Shown piece by piece: positions 17,360 through 24,787 of a DNA stretch of 24,787 nt. The position numbers were made by a program, and so were the translations under genes. Below the pieces are notes generated by a model. That model saw only the letters and a program-made list of their open reading frames with translations, made no database searches and was not told where the DNA came from. The stretch's first letter is position 1. Each line of letters begins with the position of its first letter. The DNA is taken from positions 1 to 24,787 of IMG/VR virus record IMGVR_UViG_3300046367_000047, one strand, 5' to 3'. Source of the stretch: a virus.

Positions 17360-19786
17360 TTACTTAGGTTCAAACGCACCTAAGCCAAAGCCGCTACCCA
17401 TTATGTCGTTACCGGCTGATTCAAAGTCTTTAGCGCCAGAATTATTGTTTCTTTGGTCTATAAGTTCACTTTGTTGCGTTGCTTGTATTTTTGTTCTTTG
17501 ATCTTTACGATCTTCTTTAAAACCCTCTTTTGCTTTGTAATTATCAGTCTCCATACCTTTTAATTGCATGTTGAAATCAAATTCCATTTTCATTAGCTCT
17601 TTCTTAGCTTCTATCTCTTGTTGCATTCTTTGCAATTCAAGCTCGGCCTTAGTTTGTTCTAATTGTATTTTTTGACTGATAAGAGCTTCTTGTTTTTGAA
17701 TTTCCATTTGAGCGGAAGCTTGTTGCGTTTGGATATTCGCATCGGCTTGAGCTTGGATATTCTGCTGTTGCATTTGCTGATCTCTTTGTACTTTTTTCTT
17801 TCTTCTAAGTTTAAGCACTTGATTAGCTAACTTAAGATTTTTAATTTCTCTGATGTCGATAGCATCTTCTAAATCTATTCCTTGTTGCGCTAAAGCTACT
17901 TGAATATTGTTTTCGAGCATTTGTCTTTCTTCGTCGTCTGGCGTAAGCTCTATAAATATTGCAAAATCATAAAGATGTAAATCTTCCATCTCTTGCAGTG
18001 TAGCTACATTGTGACCACCAATCTTTTGTATGAAAGCTTCCTTAGCTGGCGAGTATTCAATGATATCAGATATTCTAAGTGATATACCTTCTGCTAATTC
18101 CGATGTTAAGAATAATCCCCCTTGTAATATATGCTTAGTTGCTGTGTTTGAATTTGCAGCAGCTAATTTCTGAACTCCTACTAAAGCGTTAGAATCAGGT
18201 GATGAACCGTCTCTTGCTTCATTCAATCCAGTAACATCACGAATCATCTGTATGTAATAGTTGTAAGTTTGAATCAAACTCTGCATTTTACCGCTACCAT
18301 TACCAGTATTAATTTCTTGGATTGGCACTTTACCAGGGTTCATATCTCCTTCTTGAGTGAAAGATCTACCAACAATCGATCCTGTTTGGAAGTACATATT
18401 AAGCGCTTCGTTAGGATTGTAGTTTGTGCCATTGCCTAAATCAACCTCAGATAAACCATCAGCATCTAAATAAACACCATCAGGAACCATTCTTGATAAT
18501 ACTTGTTGTAATTTCAAGTGAGTGATTTGAATCATATCAGCAAAACCAGTAATTCTACCTACTAATGATTCTATTCTTCCATTGTACATTCTAGGCGCAA
18601 CAATGCTATAGTTCATTTTTACTTTAGTATGGTCGCTCTTAGGACGCATCATATTTTTAGCTATCTCCCATTTTAATAACTTGTCAGTACCAACAACTAA
18701 AACACCTTCATATAAAACCTCAAGCGATCTTGACATTTTACCAAACTGCGCTTCAAATTCTTCAATTGGTGGATCGAATTGATCATCTCTTACAATTATC
18801 TTAGTTGCTCCGGTTGCGGTTTCTTTAACTTTGTAAACCTCGTTCATGTAGGTTTTGTAATTAAAGTATAACAATGTAACAACGTTTGAATCCGCTTCTG
18901 AATAATTTGCTAATGTAACATCGTATACTCTACCGTTTTGATAACCTTGTTTAGATATATCTTCTAAATCAGCATTTGTTAATTCAGGAAATTGTTTCTT
19001 TAATTCGTTAATTGGGACATGCTTAACTTCCCCAGCGTAATATATATCTTCAAAATACGGCGAATCCGTATAAGAATATACAAGGTTTGCTGGATCTACA
19101 TATTCAACTTTAACTCCTTCTGTTAATGTAAATGTATTCTTTACAGCCGCAATACCTATTGTTGTTAAGTCATAAATACATCTTCTTTTCGTCAAGATAT
19201 ATCTATTGCCTTCTAATATTGTATTGATAGCTTGTTCTTCTGCAATCTCAACTTGTTGTTTATAAGTAAGTTGCATGTGTAACTCTAATTCTTCTTGTGA
19301 ATCTGGTAATTTATCAGGTTCGTTTTCGAATAGATTAATACCTAAATTCTCAGCAACAAAGTTATTTAATTGTTGCGTTTGCATATCTCGAATGATAGAT
19401 TCCATATAAGCTGTTCTTTTACTAACGCCATATGGATCTTGTGAATATGCTTTTATATCGTATGCTCTGTCAGCTATTCCATTAACAACAATATCCACAA
19501 ACTTAGGGATAATAGGCACAGGCTTCCAATCTATGTTTAAGTATGATAAATCACCATTGATAGATAATTCATCTTTATACTTTTGTACAGATTGTTCTCC
19601 TCTTGCGTATAACCTTAATGAGTGAAATGTGTTTTGGTTGTTTTTGAATCTCGAGGACCCGGAGCCTAGTTTGAACCATTCGTCTTGAATAGCTCTACCG
19701 ACTTTAAGCCCGTATTCTAGTGACATCTTTTCGTTATCACTCGCAACCTGACTTGGAAAAATACTCTTTATAACTGACTCAGCCAT
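17360..19786 (-). CDS. Portal protein, crAss-like, 808 aa
   Basis: The portal forms the dodecameric ring through which DNA is packaged and released. The length and the segment GLNEARDGSSPDSNALVGVQ (residues 520-539), followed by KLAAANSNTATKHIL, match portals of crAss-like phages. The clip and wing regions are expected in the mixed segment 200-500. Residues 660-770 form a long Gln/Glu/Lys-rich helix or coiled coil (starting after RRKKKVQRDQ), fitting the barrel extension seen in this family, and the extreme C-terminus is Gly-rich. The gene starts 3 bases after the terL stop and is followed by the scaffold-like gene, the usual head-gene order. Confidence 0.85.
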   Translation of the reverse strand: MAESVIKSIFPSQVASDNEKMSLEYGLKVGRAIQDEWFKLGSGSSRFKNNQNTFHSLRLYARGEQSVQKYKDELSINGDLSYLNIDWKPVPIIPKFVDIVVNGIADRAYDIKAYSQDPYGVSKRTAYMESIIRDMQTQQLNNFVAENLGINLFENEPDKLPDSQEELELHMQLTYKQQVEIAEEQAINTILEGNRYILTKRRCIYDLTTIGIAAVKNTFTLTEGVKVEYVDPANLVYSYTDSPYFEDIYYAGEVKHVPINELKKQFPELTNADLEDISKQGYQNGRVYDVTLANYSEADSNVVTLLYFNYKTYMNEVYKVKETATGATKIIVRDDQFDPPIEEFEAQFGKMSRSLEVLYEGVLVVGTDKLLKWEIAKNMMRPKSDHTKVKMNYSIVAPRMYNGRIESLVGRITGFADMIQITHLKLQQVLSRMVPDGVYLDADGLSEVDLGNGTNYNPNEALNMYFQTGSIVGRSFTQEGDMNPGKVPIQEINTGNGSGKMQSLIQTYNYYIQMIRDVTGLNEARDGSSPDSNALVGVQKLAAANSNTATKHILQGGLFLTSELAEGISLRISDIIEYSPAKEAFIQKIGGHNVATLQEMEDLHLYDFAIFIELTPDDEERQMLENNIQVALAQQGIDLEDAIDIREIKNLKLANQVLKLRRKKKVQRDQQMQQQNIQAQADANIQTQQASAQMEIQKQEALISQKIQLEQTKAELELQRMQQEIEAKKELMKMEFDFNMQLKGMETDNYKAKEGFKEDRKDQRTKIQATQQSELIDQRNNNSGAKDFESAGNDIMGSGFGLGAFEPK

Positions 19787-19789
19787 ATA

Positions 19790-22000
19790 TTACTTTATTA
19801 TTTTCGATTGTGAACCGCTATTTGAATATCTAGCGAAATTTAAACTTACTTTATCTTTTTGCACTTCAGCTGCTGGATGGTACATATGTCTATTACATGC
19901 CATTATAGCCAACCCGGAACTGATCGTTGCATCATACTTTGTTCTTTGTGTTATATCAAATCTAGACCAATCATTTAATGTGTCGTTAAAATACATATCG
20001 CCATAATCTCCGTCAGGTTTTAAACCAACATATTTTTGTATGTAAGTTTCAATTGCCGCAGCGTGCGCTTGCTTGATATCTTCTGACGAGTTAGGTATAC
20101 CTCCAATTTCCTTCTCGGTAACTGATAACTTATTCCAAACTTTGTCAGGTCTATTCATTGAATAACCCCGGTAACCTCTTCTTTTTAGATAATATAATAG
20201 TCTTGGTTTGTTATTCTCTGCTAGTATTGGCATTCCGTAAAATACTAATGCCATTAAAACATCTTCGAAAAATATCTCTGCTGTTTGTGGTCTAGCTATA
20301 TATTGCAAAAAGAATGAATTCGGCGGTGCATCTTCCATTGAGAACTTTGTTAAACCGTGCAGAGCCCCTTTAGATCCTTTACCATCTGTTGTTCCTGATA
20401 TATCGTAACTATCGCAACCAAATGCTCCGATATGTTCGTTACCAGGATATTTGAATCCATTTTTTACTATTTGTCTATTTTGTAAATTATAACTAGGAAC
20501 CCAGCTAACTAAGAATCTACCAGATGGATTTGGATCAAATCTAACTCTCGAATCCTTTATACCGTTTTCCCATGAGAAGCTACCTCTTGTCACTGATGAC
20601 GAAGCGCGTAAATCTCCATTATAATCTATTTGTTCGTATATCTTTGATAAATTAAATATACTATTTTTAGCCTCATCTCTGAAAGCGTGATCTTCTGTTC
20701 TTGGAAACTGACGATAGAACTCGTTTAAAGCATCCTGGTCTCCTTTTAAGCCATCAACTTCATTATCCCAATGTTCTATAACTCCAATCTCAATTAGCTC
20801 ACTAGAAGGTCCTAAAACAGGATGCTTTGGAGTATTGAATACTGGATGCCCATATTGATCAATAAAACCTTCGTAGTTCCATTCCATTGGAATAAACAAA
20901 GAATATAAACCCGATCTTGTTTGACCGTTTCGGTTTCGCTTTGTTACATCAGAACTATTATATAAGCTCTTAAAATTATCACCTCCTTTATCTAAAGCAT
21001 TTGATGTTGATCCCATCATACACTTACCAATAATACGGCTACCTAATCTTAAACACGTTTTTGTAACTCGCCAGTTGTTTAATATGTTGTCAGGTTTTTC
21101 CCACTTACCACTTTCATCATGAACCAATAATCTTAGTTTCTCACCATCATAACTGTTATCTCCTGTATTCTTCCAGTCAATTGTTGTATCTAATCCTTCT
21201 AAAGCTTCTTGACTATCTTTCGATTGTAATGACTTCCTTGTTAAACGCGATGCAGGTATACGATAAGCTAATTCAGTTTTAGGTCTATCCATACCATCTT
21301 GTATCGGTTTAAAGAAAAACGGATAATTAAGAGATATAGGCACGACCTTGTCGGTAAACATTTTCTTAGCATCGGATCCTGATTTTGATAATATACCAAA
21401 ACGAGCATCACTTGATATTGTAGCTAAGTTAACAGTTTCTCCAGATGCCATAAATGAAAATCCAGAACGTCTGTTCTTTAAATAAGCCATTCCATAACAT
21501 CTAGTATCTGCTTTACAAGCTTCCCAAAATATAAAGAATATTCTATTAGCTTCACGGAAATCAGGTTGACCAACGTCAATCTTAGACCATTGTAGATACA
21601 TATAATGTGTTCCGGTAATATAAGTTGGTACATTATTATTCATGAACCAAAAACCTTCATCACGTCTTCTGAATTGCTCGTCTATATAGACTTCCCATTT
21701 CTCTTTAAAACTATCTGGATAGTCTCTCCAGTCAAATATACTCTTAACTGGTTTTAACTCTTTAGGGTAGTCCCCCGGAGCCCATTTGTTATTTCCTTTA
21801 TCAATAGTTTTAGGAGCAGGAGGTAAAGCTATTCTTAAATTTTGAATCTCATATATCTCGCCTATCTGCCCCGTCTTACTTATAACTACAATGTCATTCT
21901 CTCTGTCGTAACCATACTGCCATTTCTTTGCTTTGTTAAGCCTAGATATAGTAGACAGTTTTATAGGTTCAACTACCTTGCATAATGATTGTTCGTACAT
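19790..22000 (-). CDS. terL: Terminase large subunit (TerL), crAss-like, 736 aa
   Basis: This is the packaging motor ATPase and headful nuclease. A deviant Walker A is visible at K175-S182 (KNRRSGFS), a Walker B at 289-296 (LRLLVHDE, with D295 and E296), and a coupling motif near 330 (GSTSNALDKG). The C-terminal nuclease begins near 525, with the strand GAFGCDSYDIS carrying a metal-binding D530; AEIFFED (574-580) and the Asp residues at 673-677 (DTLND) are candidates for the other acidic ligands. The length agrees with crAss-like TerL (around 700 or more residues). ATG 22000-21998 shares one base with the stop of the upstream small gene (TAATG), so translation is probably coupled. Confidence 0.9.
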   Translation of the reverse strand: MYEQSLCKVVEPIKLSTISRLNKAKKWQYGYDRENDIVVISKTGQIGEIYEIQNLRIALPPAPKTIDKGNNKWAPGDYPKELKPVKSIFDWRDYPDSFKEKWEVYIDEQFRRRDEGFWFMNNNVPTYITGTHYMYLQWSKIDVGQPDFREANRIFFIFWEACKADTRCYGMAYLKNRRSGFSFMASGETVNLATISSDARFGILSKSGSDAKKMFTDKVVPISLNYPFFFKPIQDGMDRPKTELAYRIPASRLTRKSLQSKDSQEALEGLDTTIDWKNTGDNSYDGEKLRLLVHDESGKWEKPDNILNNWRVTKTCLRLGSRIIGKCMMGSTSNALDKGGDNFKSLYNSSDVTKRNRNGQTRSGLYSLFIPMEWNYEGFIDQYGHPVFNTPKHPVLGPSSELIEIGVIEHWDNEVDGLKGDQDALNEFYRQFPRTEDHAFRDEAKNSIFNLSKIYEQIDYNGDLRASSSVTRGSFSWENGIKDSRVRFDPNPSGRFLVSWVPSYNLQNRQIVKNGFKYPGNEHIGAFGCDSYDISGTTDGKGSKGALHGLTKFSMEDAPPNSFFLQYIARPQTAEIFFEDVLMALVFYGMPILAENNKPRLLYYLKRRGYRGYSMNRPDKVWNKLSVTEKEIGGIPNSSEDIKQAHAAAIETYIQKYVGLKPDGDYGDMYFNDTLNDWSRFDITQRTKYDATISSGLAIMACNRHMYHPAAEVQKDKVSLNFARYSNSGSQSKIIK

Positions 22001-22278
22001 TACTTAGATCTTTTTTCCGCAAACCCTTTGAATACTTTGTTTTCAACTTCTTCTTTTGGTTTGTCGTCAAGGATACGTTGCTCTTCTTCAATTCTACTTA
22101 AGATTTCAAAAGCATCGAATATAGCTAGCTTCTTTGTTGCGGCAGCATTCTTCAATTTATCTGCAGACAAATCATCATCTCCATTATCTAAAATAGCTTC
22201 TTCAGCTACTTTGATTAATTCAAGCACAGCTTTATGTCCAGCTTGGATTATATTCGACTTCGTTTCCTTTGTATTCAT
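22000..22278 (-). CDS. Small helical protein next to terL, possible small terminase subunit
   Basis: With the start at ATG 22278-22276 the product has 92 residues (MNTKETKSN...). An upstream in-frame ATG at 22326 would give 108 residues but would increase overlap with the preceding gene from 47 to 95 bases, so I prefer the inner start. The protein is predicted to be entirely helical, with amphipathic, Leu/Ala-rich helices and a central segment DLSADKLKNAAATKKLAIFD; the C-terminus is charged. Its stop overlaps the terL start by one base. Small terminase subunits are small helical oligomers commonly encoded directly before terL, so this is a candidate, but I see no DNA-binding helix-turn-helix. 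The function is uncertain. Confidence 0.6.
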   Translation of the reverse strand: MNTKETKSNIIQAGHKAVLELIKVAEEAILDNGDDDLSADKLKNAAATKKLAIFDAFEILSRIEEEQRILDDKPKEEVENKVFKGFAEKRSK

Positions 22279-22825
22279 ATTTGATTGTAATAAATTTGTT
22301 TGGAATTCTATATAGTCGTTGTCCATCTATTATGAACTCATATTCTGAACTAGGAGAGAATCCCACTAAGTCTCCAACTTTAAATCCAGAACTATTTTTG
22401 TCTTTGTATTTTACGATACCTATTAACGGCTTTTCATATGTATCAGCAAATTGTTTAGTTTCTTTTAATGGTTTAACAAAACAGAAACCATCTGTAGCTA
22501 TCCAATCATTGCCGATGCTTTTGTACATGAAAATCTGATCGTCGTTTACAATATAAGTGTCTTCGTCAAAATAACTTCTACTGTTTTTTTCAACTCCTCT
22601 AATATCGTGGAATCTTCTAAACACATTATGATGCACAATAACCTCATCTCCTTCGGATATCGGCGTATCATAAGCTAATGGCGTAGACTTTACAATACCT
22701 ATTCTATTTGAATAACTGTGATTTTGTAATTCCGTGTTAAGGATTAACTCATTACCGTTATTATCTTTCTTATTAGTGTATCTTTCTCCTTTAGGTTCTA
22801 TAAAGAAGTTAAATATGCCTCTCAT
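22232..22825 (-). CDS. Possible phage co-chaperonin, GroES-like (two tandem repeats), 197 aa
   Basis: Two halves share a GroES-like pattern. The first has IGIVKSTPL (42-50), SEGDEVIVHH (57-66) and YFDEDTYIV...IFMYK (85-102). The second has IGIVKYKDK (135-143), KVGDLVGFS (149-157) and YRIPNKFITIKYEYKG (172-187). The order glycine-rich strand, VGD-type turn and final beta strands is that of the GroES/T4 gp31 fold, which assists folding of phage capsid proteins with host GroEL. Length is about double a normal GroES (about 100 residues), in keeping with a duplication. The start shares one base with the preceding stop (TAATG) and the end overlaps the next gene by 47 bases. A co-chaperonin would fit near capsid genes. 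The call rests on pattern, not on a search. Confidence 0.5.
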   Translation of the reverse strand: MRGIFNFFIEPKGERYTNKKDNNGNELILNTELQNHSYSNRIGIVKSTPLAYDTPISEGDEVIVHHNVFRRFHDIRGVEKNSRSYFDEDTYIVNDDQIFMYKSIGNDWIATDGFCFVKPLKETKQFADTYEKPLIGIVKYKDKNSSGFKVGDLVGFSPSSEYEFIIDGQRLYRIPNKFITIKYEYKGNEVEYNPSWT

Positions 22826-23043
22826 TAGTAATTCAAATTATACTCAACCGATATAGCCATAGTTTTTAGAAAATCTTTCCATGGCATTATTTCTTCTTCT
22901 TTATTTATGTATATAGAGTACTTTTCTTCCTCCTCGAGTATGCTACAGATGGTATGCCCTCCGTAAACCTCTTGACCTACGGAGTAATGCATCGCATCTG
23001 TTTTATAATCTCTACCTATACTGATCTTACGAATTAGGTTCAT
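22825..23043 (-). CDS. Small conserved phage protein, 72 aa
   Basis: With ATG 23043-23041 the product has 72 residues beginning MNLIRKISIGRDYK. A longer form from 23106 (93 residues) would overlap the upstream gene by 80 bases; the inner start leaves an overlap of 17 bases and begins at the part that looks conserved. The protein is a small mixed alpha/beta domain with GQEVYGGHTI and a Glu run, ending EYNLNY. I do not recognise a function, although similar short proteins with an IRKISIG-like start and a terminal EYN-N motif seem to recur in Bacteroidota phages. Its stop shares one base with the start of the GroES-like gene, so the two are probably translated in sequence. Confidence 0.6.
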   Translation of the reverse strand: MNLIRKISIGRDYKTDAMHYSVGQEVYGGHTICSILEEEEKYSIYINKEEEIMPWKDFLKTMAISVEYNLNY

Positions 23044-23311
23044 TAGCGTCTTGTTTCGGGGTGTCTTTAAACTCTCCTGACTGGATGTCGATAATGATAT
23101 CTCCATACTTGTCTTTTAATTCGTCTTGGAACTTTCCTAATTCATTTTTAATGTTAAACACATTGCCTAAAAGATCGGCTTTGTTCACTTCTAATTCCCC
23201 AACTTTCATCTGCAAAGCATTGTAATTACCTACTAATGTTTGCAACTTTGTAAGTTCTTCTTTCTCAATAAGGTTTGTAGCTTCTTCTACTAAATCTGTA
23301 ACTTTTTTCAT
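23027..23311 (-). CDS. Small coiled-coil protein, 94 aa
   Basis: The protein is short, very charged and mostly helical, with a heptad-like run of Leu/Val/Ile from about residue 5 to 70 (for example LVEEATNLIEKEELTKLQ), so it is likely a coiled coil. The last 20 residues are Asp/Pro/Asn-rich and probably disordered. There is no signal peptide or membrane segment. It starts after the 65-base gap that follows the spanin-like gene and its end overlaps the next small gene by 17 bases. A role in packaging or head assembly is possible because of its position before terL, but nothing specific can be claimed. Confidence 0.6.
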   Translation of the reverse strand: MKKVTDLVEEATNLIEKEELTKLQTLVGNYNALQMKVGELEVNKADLLGNVFNIKNELGKFQDELKDKYGDIIIDIQSGEFKDTPKQDANEPNS

Positions 23312-23376
23312 TTGATTATATTTTAATTGTTAATACTTATATAAATCACTTGTTTATAAGGTATGTTAATATTTGC

Positions 23377-23841
23377 TTATATTAAAGAGTATTTTATAAT
23401 CCTTTTATATATGTATATTATAGCTGGAATAAGTAGCAACCATAGGTATACAAAATAATTAGCTTTCTTATCAACTTTCTTGTCAAAGGAACTTTTTTTA
23501 TCTTCTCTTTTTACATTTAACTTTTTTACAGAAGATACTTTATTTGATACCTTGGTTTTATCTACTTTAATGCTTTTCTTCTTTTTTAACTTTATGATGG
23601 TATTTATATACTGTTTACCATCTACAACCATCGGCTTTAATGAGTCTAATGGCTTGTATTCTATCTCATCTTCACACTCTTCTGCAATAATGTTGTTTTC
23701 TTTTACATATGTACCATCAACTTTTACAACAGCGCTGCTATCAATTGTAGTTTTAATATCCTCTTTTACAATAGCTACTTTTCTTGACGCACAAGAAAAT
23801 AATAGTAACACACTAAATATTAATATAAGACGTTTTGCCAT
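23377..23841 (-). CDS. Lipoprotein with C-terminal membrane anchor, candidate unimolecular spanin
   Basis: The N-terminus is a type II signal peptide: basic MAKR, hydrophobic LILIFSVLLLFS, then the lipobox cysteine at residue 17 followed by ASRK. Near the C-terminus (about 128-145, NYFVYLWLLLIPAIIYIY) there is one strong membrane helix with a basic tail. The region between is periplasmic in this model, with a beta-like part near 40-90 and a Lys-rich helix from about 90 to 127. An outer-membrane lipoprotein with a C-terminal inner-membrane helix is the defining layout of u-spanins such as T1 gp11, which fuse the membranes at lysis. The gene overlaps the endolysin gene by 29 bases, supporting a lysis role. 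Confidence 0.65.
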   Translation of the reverse strand: MAKRLILIFSVLLLFSCASRKVAIVKEDIKTTIDSSAVVKVDGTYVKENNIIAEECEDEIEYKPLDSLKPMVVDGKQYINTIIKLKKKKSIKVDKTKVSNKVSSVKKLNVKREDKKSSFDKKVDKKANYFVYLWLLLIPAIIYIYKRIIKYSLI

Positions 23842-24271
23842 TTTTCTTTATTGCTTTAAGTATTTGTTTTCTTTGCTTTCCAGTTGATTCATAAGATACA
23901 TGAACCCAATCTGGATTTTTATCTGTACCAAACTCCCATATCAATTGATCGAATACCAAATTATCTTTTATATAATTAAATATTTGAGCATTTGTAATGC
24001 TTGTCCCATCCATATCAATATCCATAGCTTCGCCTGAACAGTGTTGACTTGTTGCGGCGCCTTTTATAGCCTTATTAAGAGCCAAACTTCTGTAACCTGA
24101 GGATATACGTATCGGAGACTTAAAGTGCTCTCTAATGGGCTGAAATACGTTCTCAGATAGCTTTTTCATATTAGCCAAATGATCCTCAGTAGGAGTGTTA
24201 ATAATACCCCTTCTCTTTGCTTCGTAACTAATGGTCATTTCAGCTAGTGATAGATTTTTAGATAATTGCAT
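23813..24271 (-). CDS. Endolysin, M15-type peptidase
   Basis: This is a peptidase of the M15 type (D-Ala-D-Ala-carboxypeptidase-like, Peptidase_M15_3), which cuts peptide bridges in peptidoglycan. Zinc ligands are visible: H77 and D84 in SQHCSGEAMD, and H124 in DWVHVSY, with E113 in the WEFG strand as the likely catalytic acid. The upstream RISSGYRS (55-62) is also typical. At 152 residues it is a single catalytic domain with no signal peptide, so it needs a holin to reach the wall. It starts at a TAATG overlap with the holin gene and ends inside the spanin-like gene, forming a holin-endolysin-spanin cassette. Confidence 0.85.
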   Translation of the reverse strand: MQLSKNLSLAEMTISYEAKRRGIINTPTEDHLANMKKLSENVFQPIREHFKSPIRISSGYRSLALNKAIKGAATSQHCSGEAMDIDMDGTSITNAQIFNYIKDNLVFDQLIWEFGTDKNPDWVHVSYESTGKQRKQILKAIKKNGKTSYINI

Positions 24272-24705
24272 TAGCTTGTTAATTGATTTATATCGTCTTT
24301 AGTTTCTTTAGCTCTATTCAATGCTTTTTTTAACAATGCCCATATATCAATGCTAAATGTTTCCTCTATATTTTCTTTAACAGATACAAGCTCTACAAAT
24401 ATTAATACAATCGCACAAACCTTTGTAAACATAAAATCAAAACCAAATGCATGTTTAACAAACTCATTCAATACATACTTGTCCATAAGGAATAAGAACA
24501 TTATACATATTTCATATAACGCCATTTTACTTATCACATTTGATAGTTTTCTACTTCTTATACTAGACCAACCATGTAGTTTAATACTTTTAAATATACC
24601 AGTAAATGTATCTAATATTATAGAAGCTCCAACTGCCACAAGTAAACCATATATAGGCATGAATAATAACAGTATTGATGTTGCGATGTAATTAATATAT
24701 TTCAT
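24271..24705 (-). CDS. Holin, Phage_holin_4-like
   Basis: The 144-residue protein has hydrophobic segments at about 7-31, 61-77 and 92-108, with a short charged C-terminus. The segment LDTFTGIFKSIK (31-42), followed by a Ser/Arg-rich loop and then MALYEICI, matches the phage_holin_4 (toxin secretion/lysis) family common in Bacteroidota and Firmicutes phages. Holins open the inner membrane at a set time to release the endolysin. It starts at a TAATG overlap with the upstream gene, preceded by AAGGAAG, the only Shine-Dalgarno-like sequence I noted at a start here, and its stop overlaps the endolysin start by one base. Confidence 0.8.
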   Translation of the reverse strand: MKYINYIATSILLLFMPIYGLLVAVGASIILDTFTGIFKSIKLHGWSSIRSRKLSNVISKMALYEICIMFLFLMDKYVLNEFVKHAFGFDFMFTKVCAIVLIFVELVSVKENIEETFSIDIWALLKKALNRAKETKDDINQLTS

Positions 24706-24787
24706 TATCTTCCTTGACCTTTATATGTTTTTTTATAATTCTTAGAGTCTTTCAGCTTTGATGTCTTTGTTTTTGAATGAACACCAG
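24705..24787 (-). CDS. C-terminus of a small basic protein (5' part beyond window edge)
   Basis: An open frame enters from the right edge and ends at TAA 24707-24705, coding for a Lys/Ser/Thr-rich tail that finishes KGQGR. The stop shares one base with the holin start (TAATG), so this is probably a real gene in the same transcription unit. The composition is strongly basic, as in small nucleic-acid-binding proteins, but too little is present to assign a function. Confidence 0.5.
   Translation of the reverse strand, partial: GVHSKTKTSKLKDSKNYKKTYKGQGR

Noticed and set aside
23312-23376. Promoter in the 65-base gap before the coiled-coil gene
   Set aside because: The sequence is AT-rich but I found neither a TTG...TAnnTTTG pair nor another clear promoter; a weak 6-bp inverted repeat there has a long loop and no T tract.
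1-24787. tRNA genes, CRISPR arrays, insertion sequences, integrase or att sites
   Set aside because: I scanned for them and saw none; the region is continuous coding sequence with short gaps.

Overview
This window looks like part of the late (virion and lysis) region of a short-tailed, crAss-like phage (order Crassvirales or a close marine relative) that infects a member of the Bacteroidota. The support is: (i) the gene set and order TerL, portal, acidic scaffold-like protein, major capsid protein, two ring/connector proteins, a very large muzzle-type tail protein, then internal virion proteins; (ii) family-typical sequence signatures in the portal, capsid, ring and muzzle proteins; (iii) AT-rich DNA; and (iv) translation starts preceded by A/T-rich leaders, mostly without a Shine-Dalgarno sequence, as is usual in Bacteroidota. 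The family calls come from recognising motifs by eye. No database search was run.

Every gene I accept is on the minus strand, so transcription runs from right (24787) to left (1). In that order: the end of a small basic protein; a lysis cassette (holin, M15 peptidase endolysin, and a lipoprotein with a C-terminal membrane anchor that looks like a unimolecular spanin); a cluster of small proteins including a possible GroES-like co-chaperonin and a possible small terminase; TerL; portal; acidic scaffold-like protein; major capsid protein; a conserved 283-aa structural protein; two ring proteins; the 1342-aa muzzle protein; a 545-aa Thr/Ser/Asn-rich beta protein; a 107-aa beta protein; two likely internal or ejection proteins; and a giant protein that starts at 4399 and runs off the left edge after at least 1466 codons.

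Genes are tightly packed. Four junctions have the form TAATG, where stop and start codons share one base, which suggests translational coupling. Two intrinsic-terminator-like hairpins flank the 283-aa gene, one directly after the capsid gene, so capsid transcripts may outnumber downstream messages. No gap without a gene reaches 100 bases. I saw no tRNA, CRISPR array, insertion sequence or integration gene.

The most interesting part is the giant left-edge protein. It has a zincin-type HEFLH motif (residues 903-907) and, about 300 residues later, a segment (about 1206-1266) whose pattern and spacing resemble region 2 of sigma-70 factors. Phi14:2-type crAss-like phages inject a virion RNA polymerase, so a packaged sigma-like module would be worth testing.
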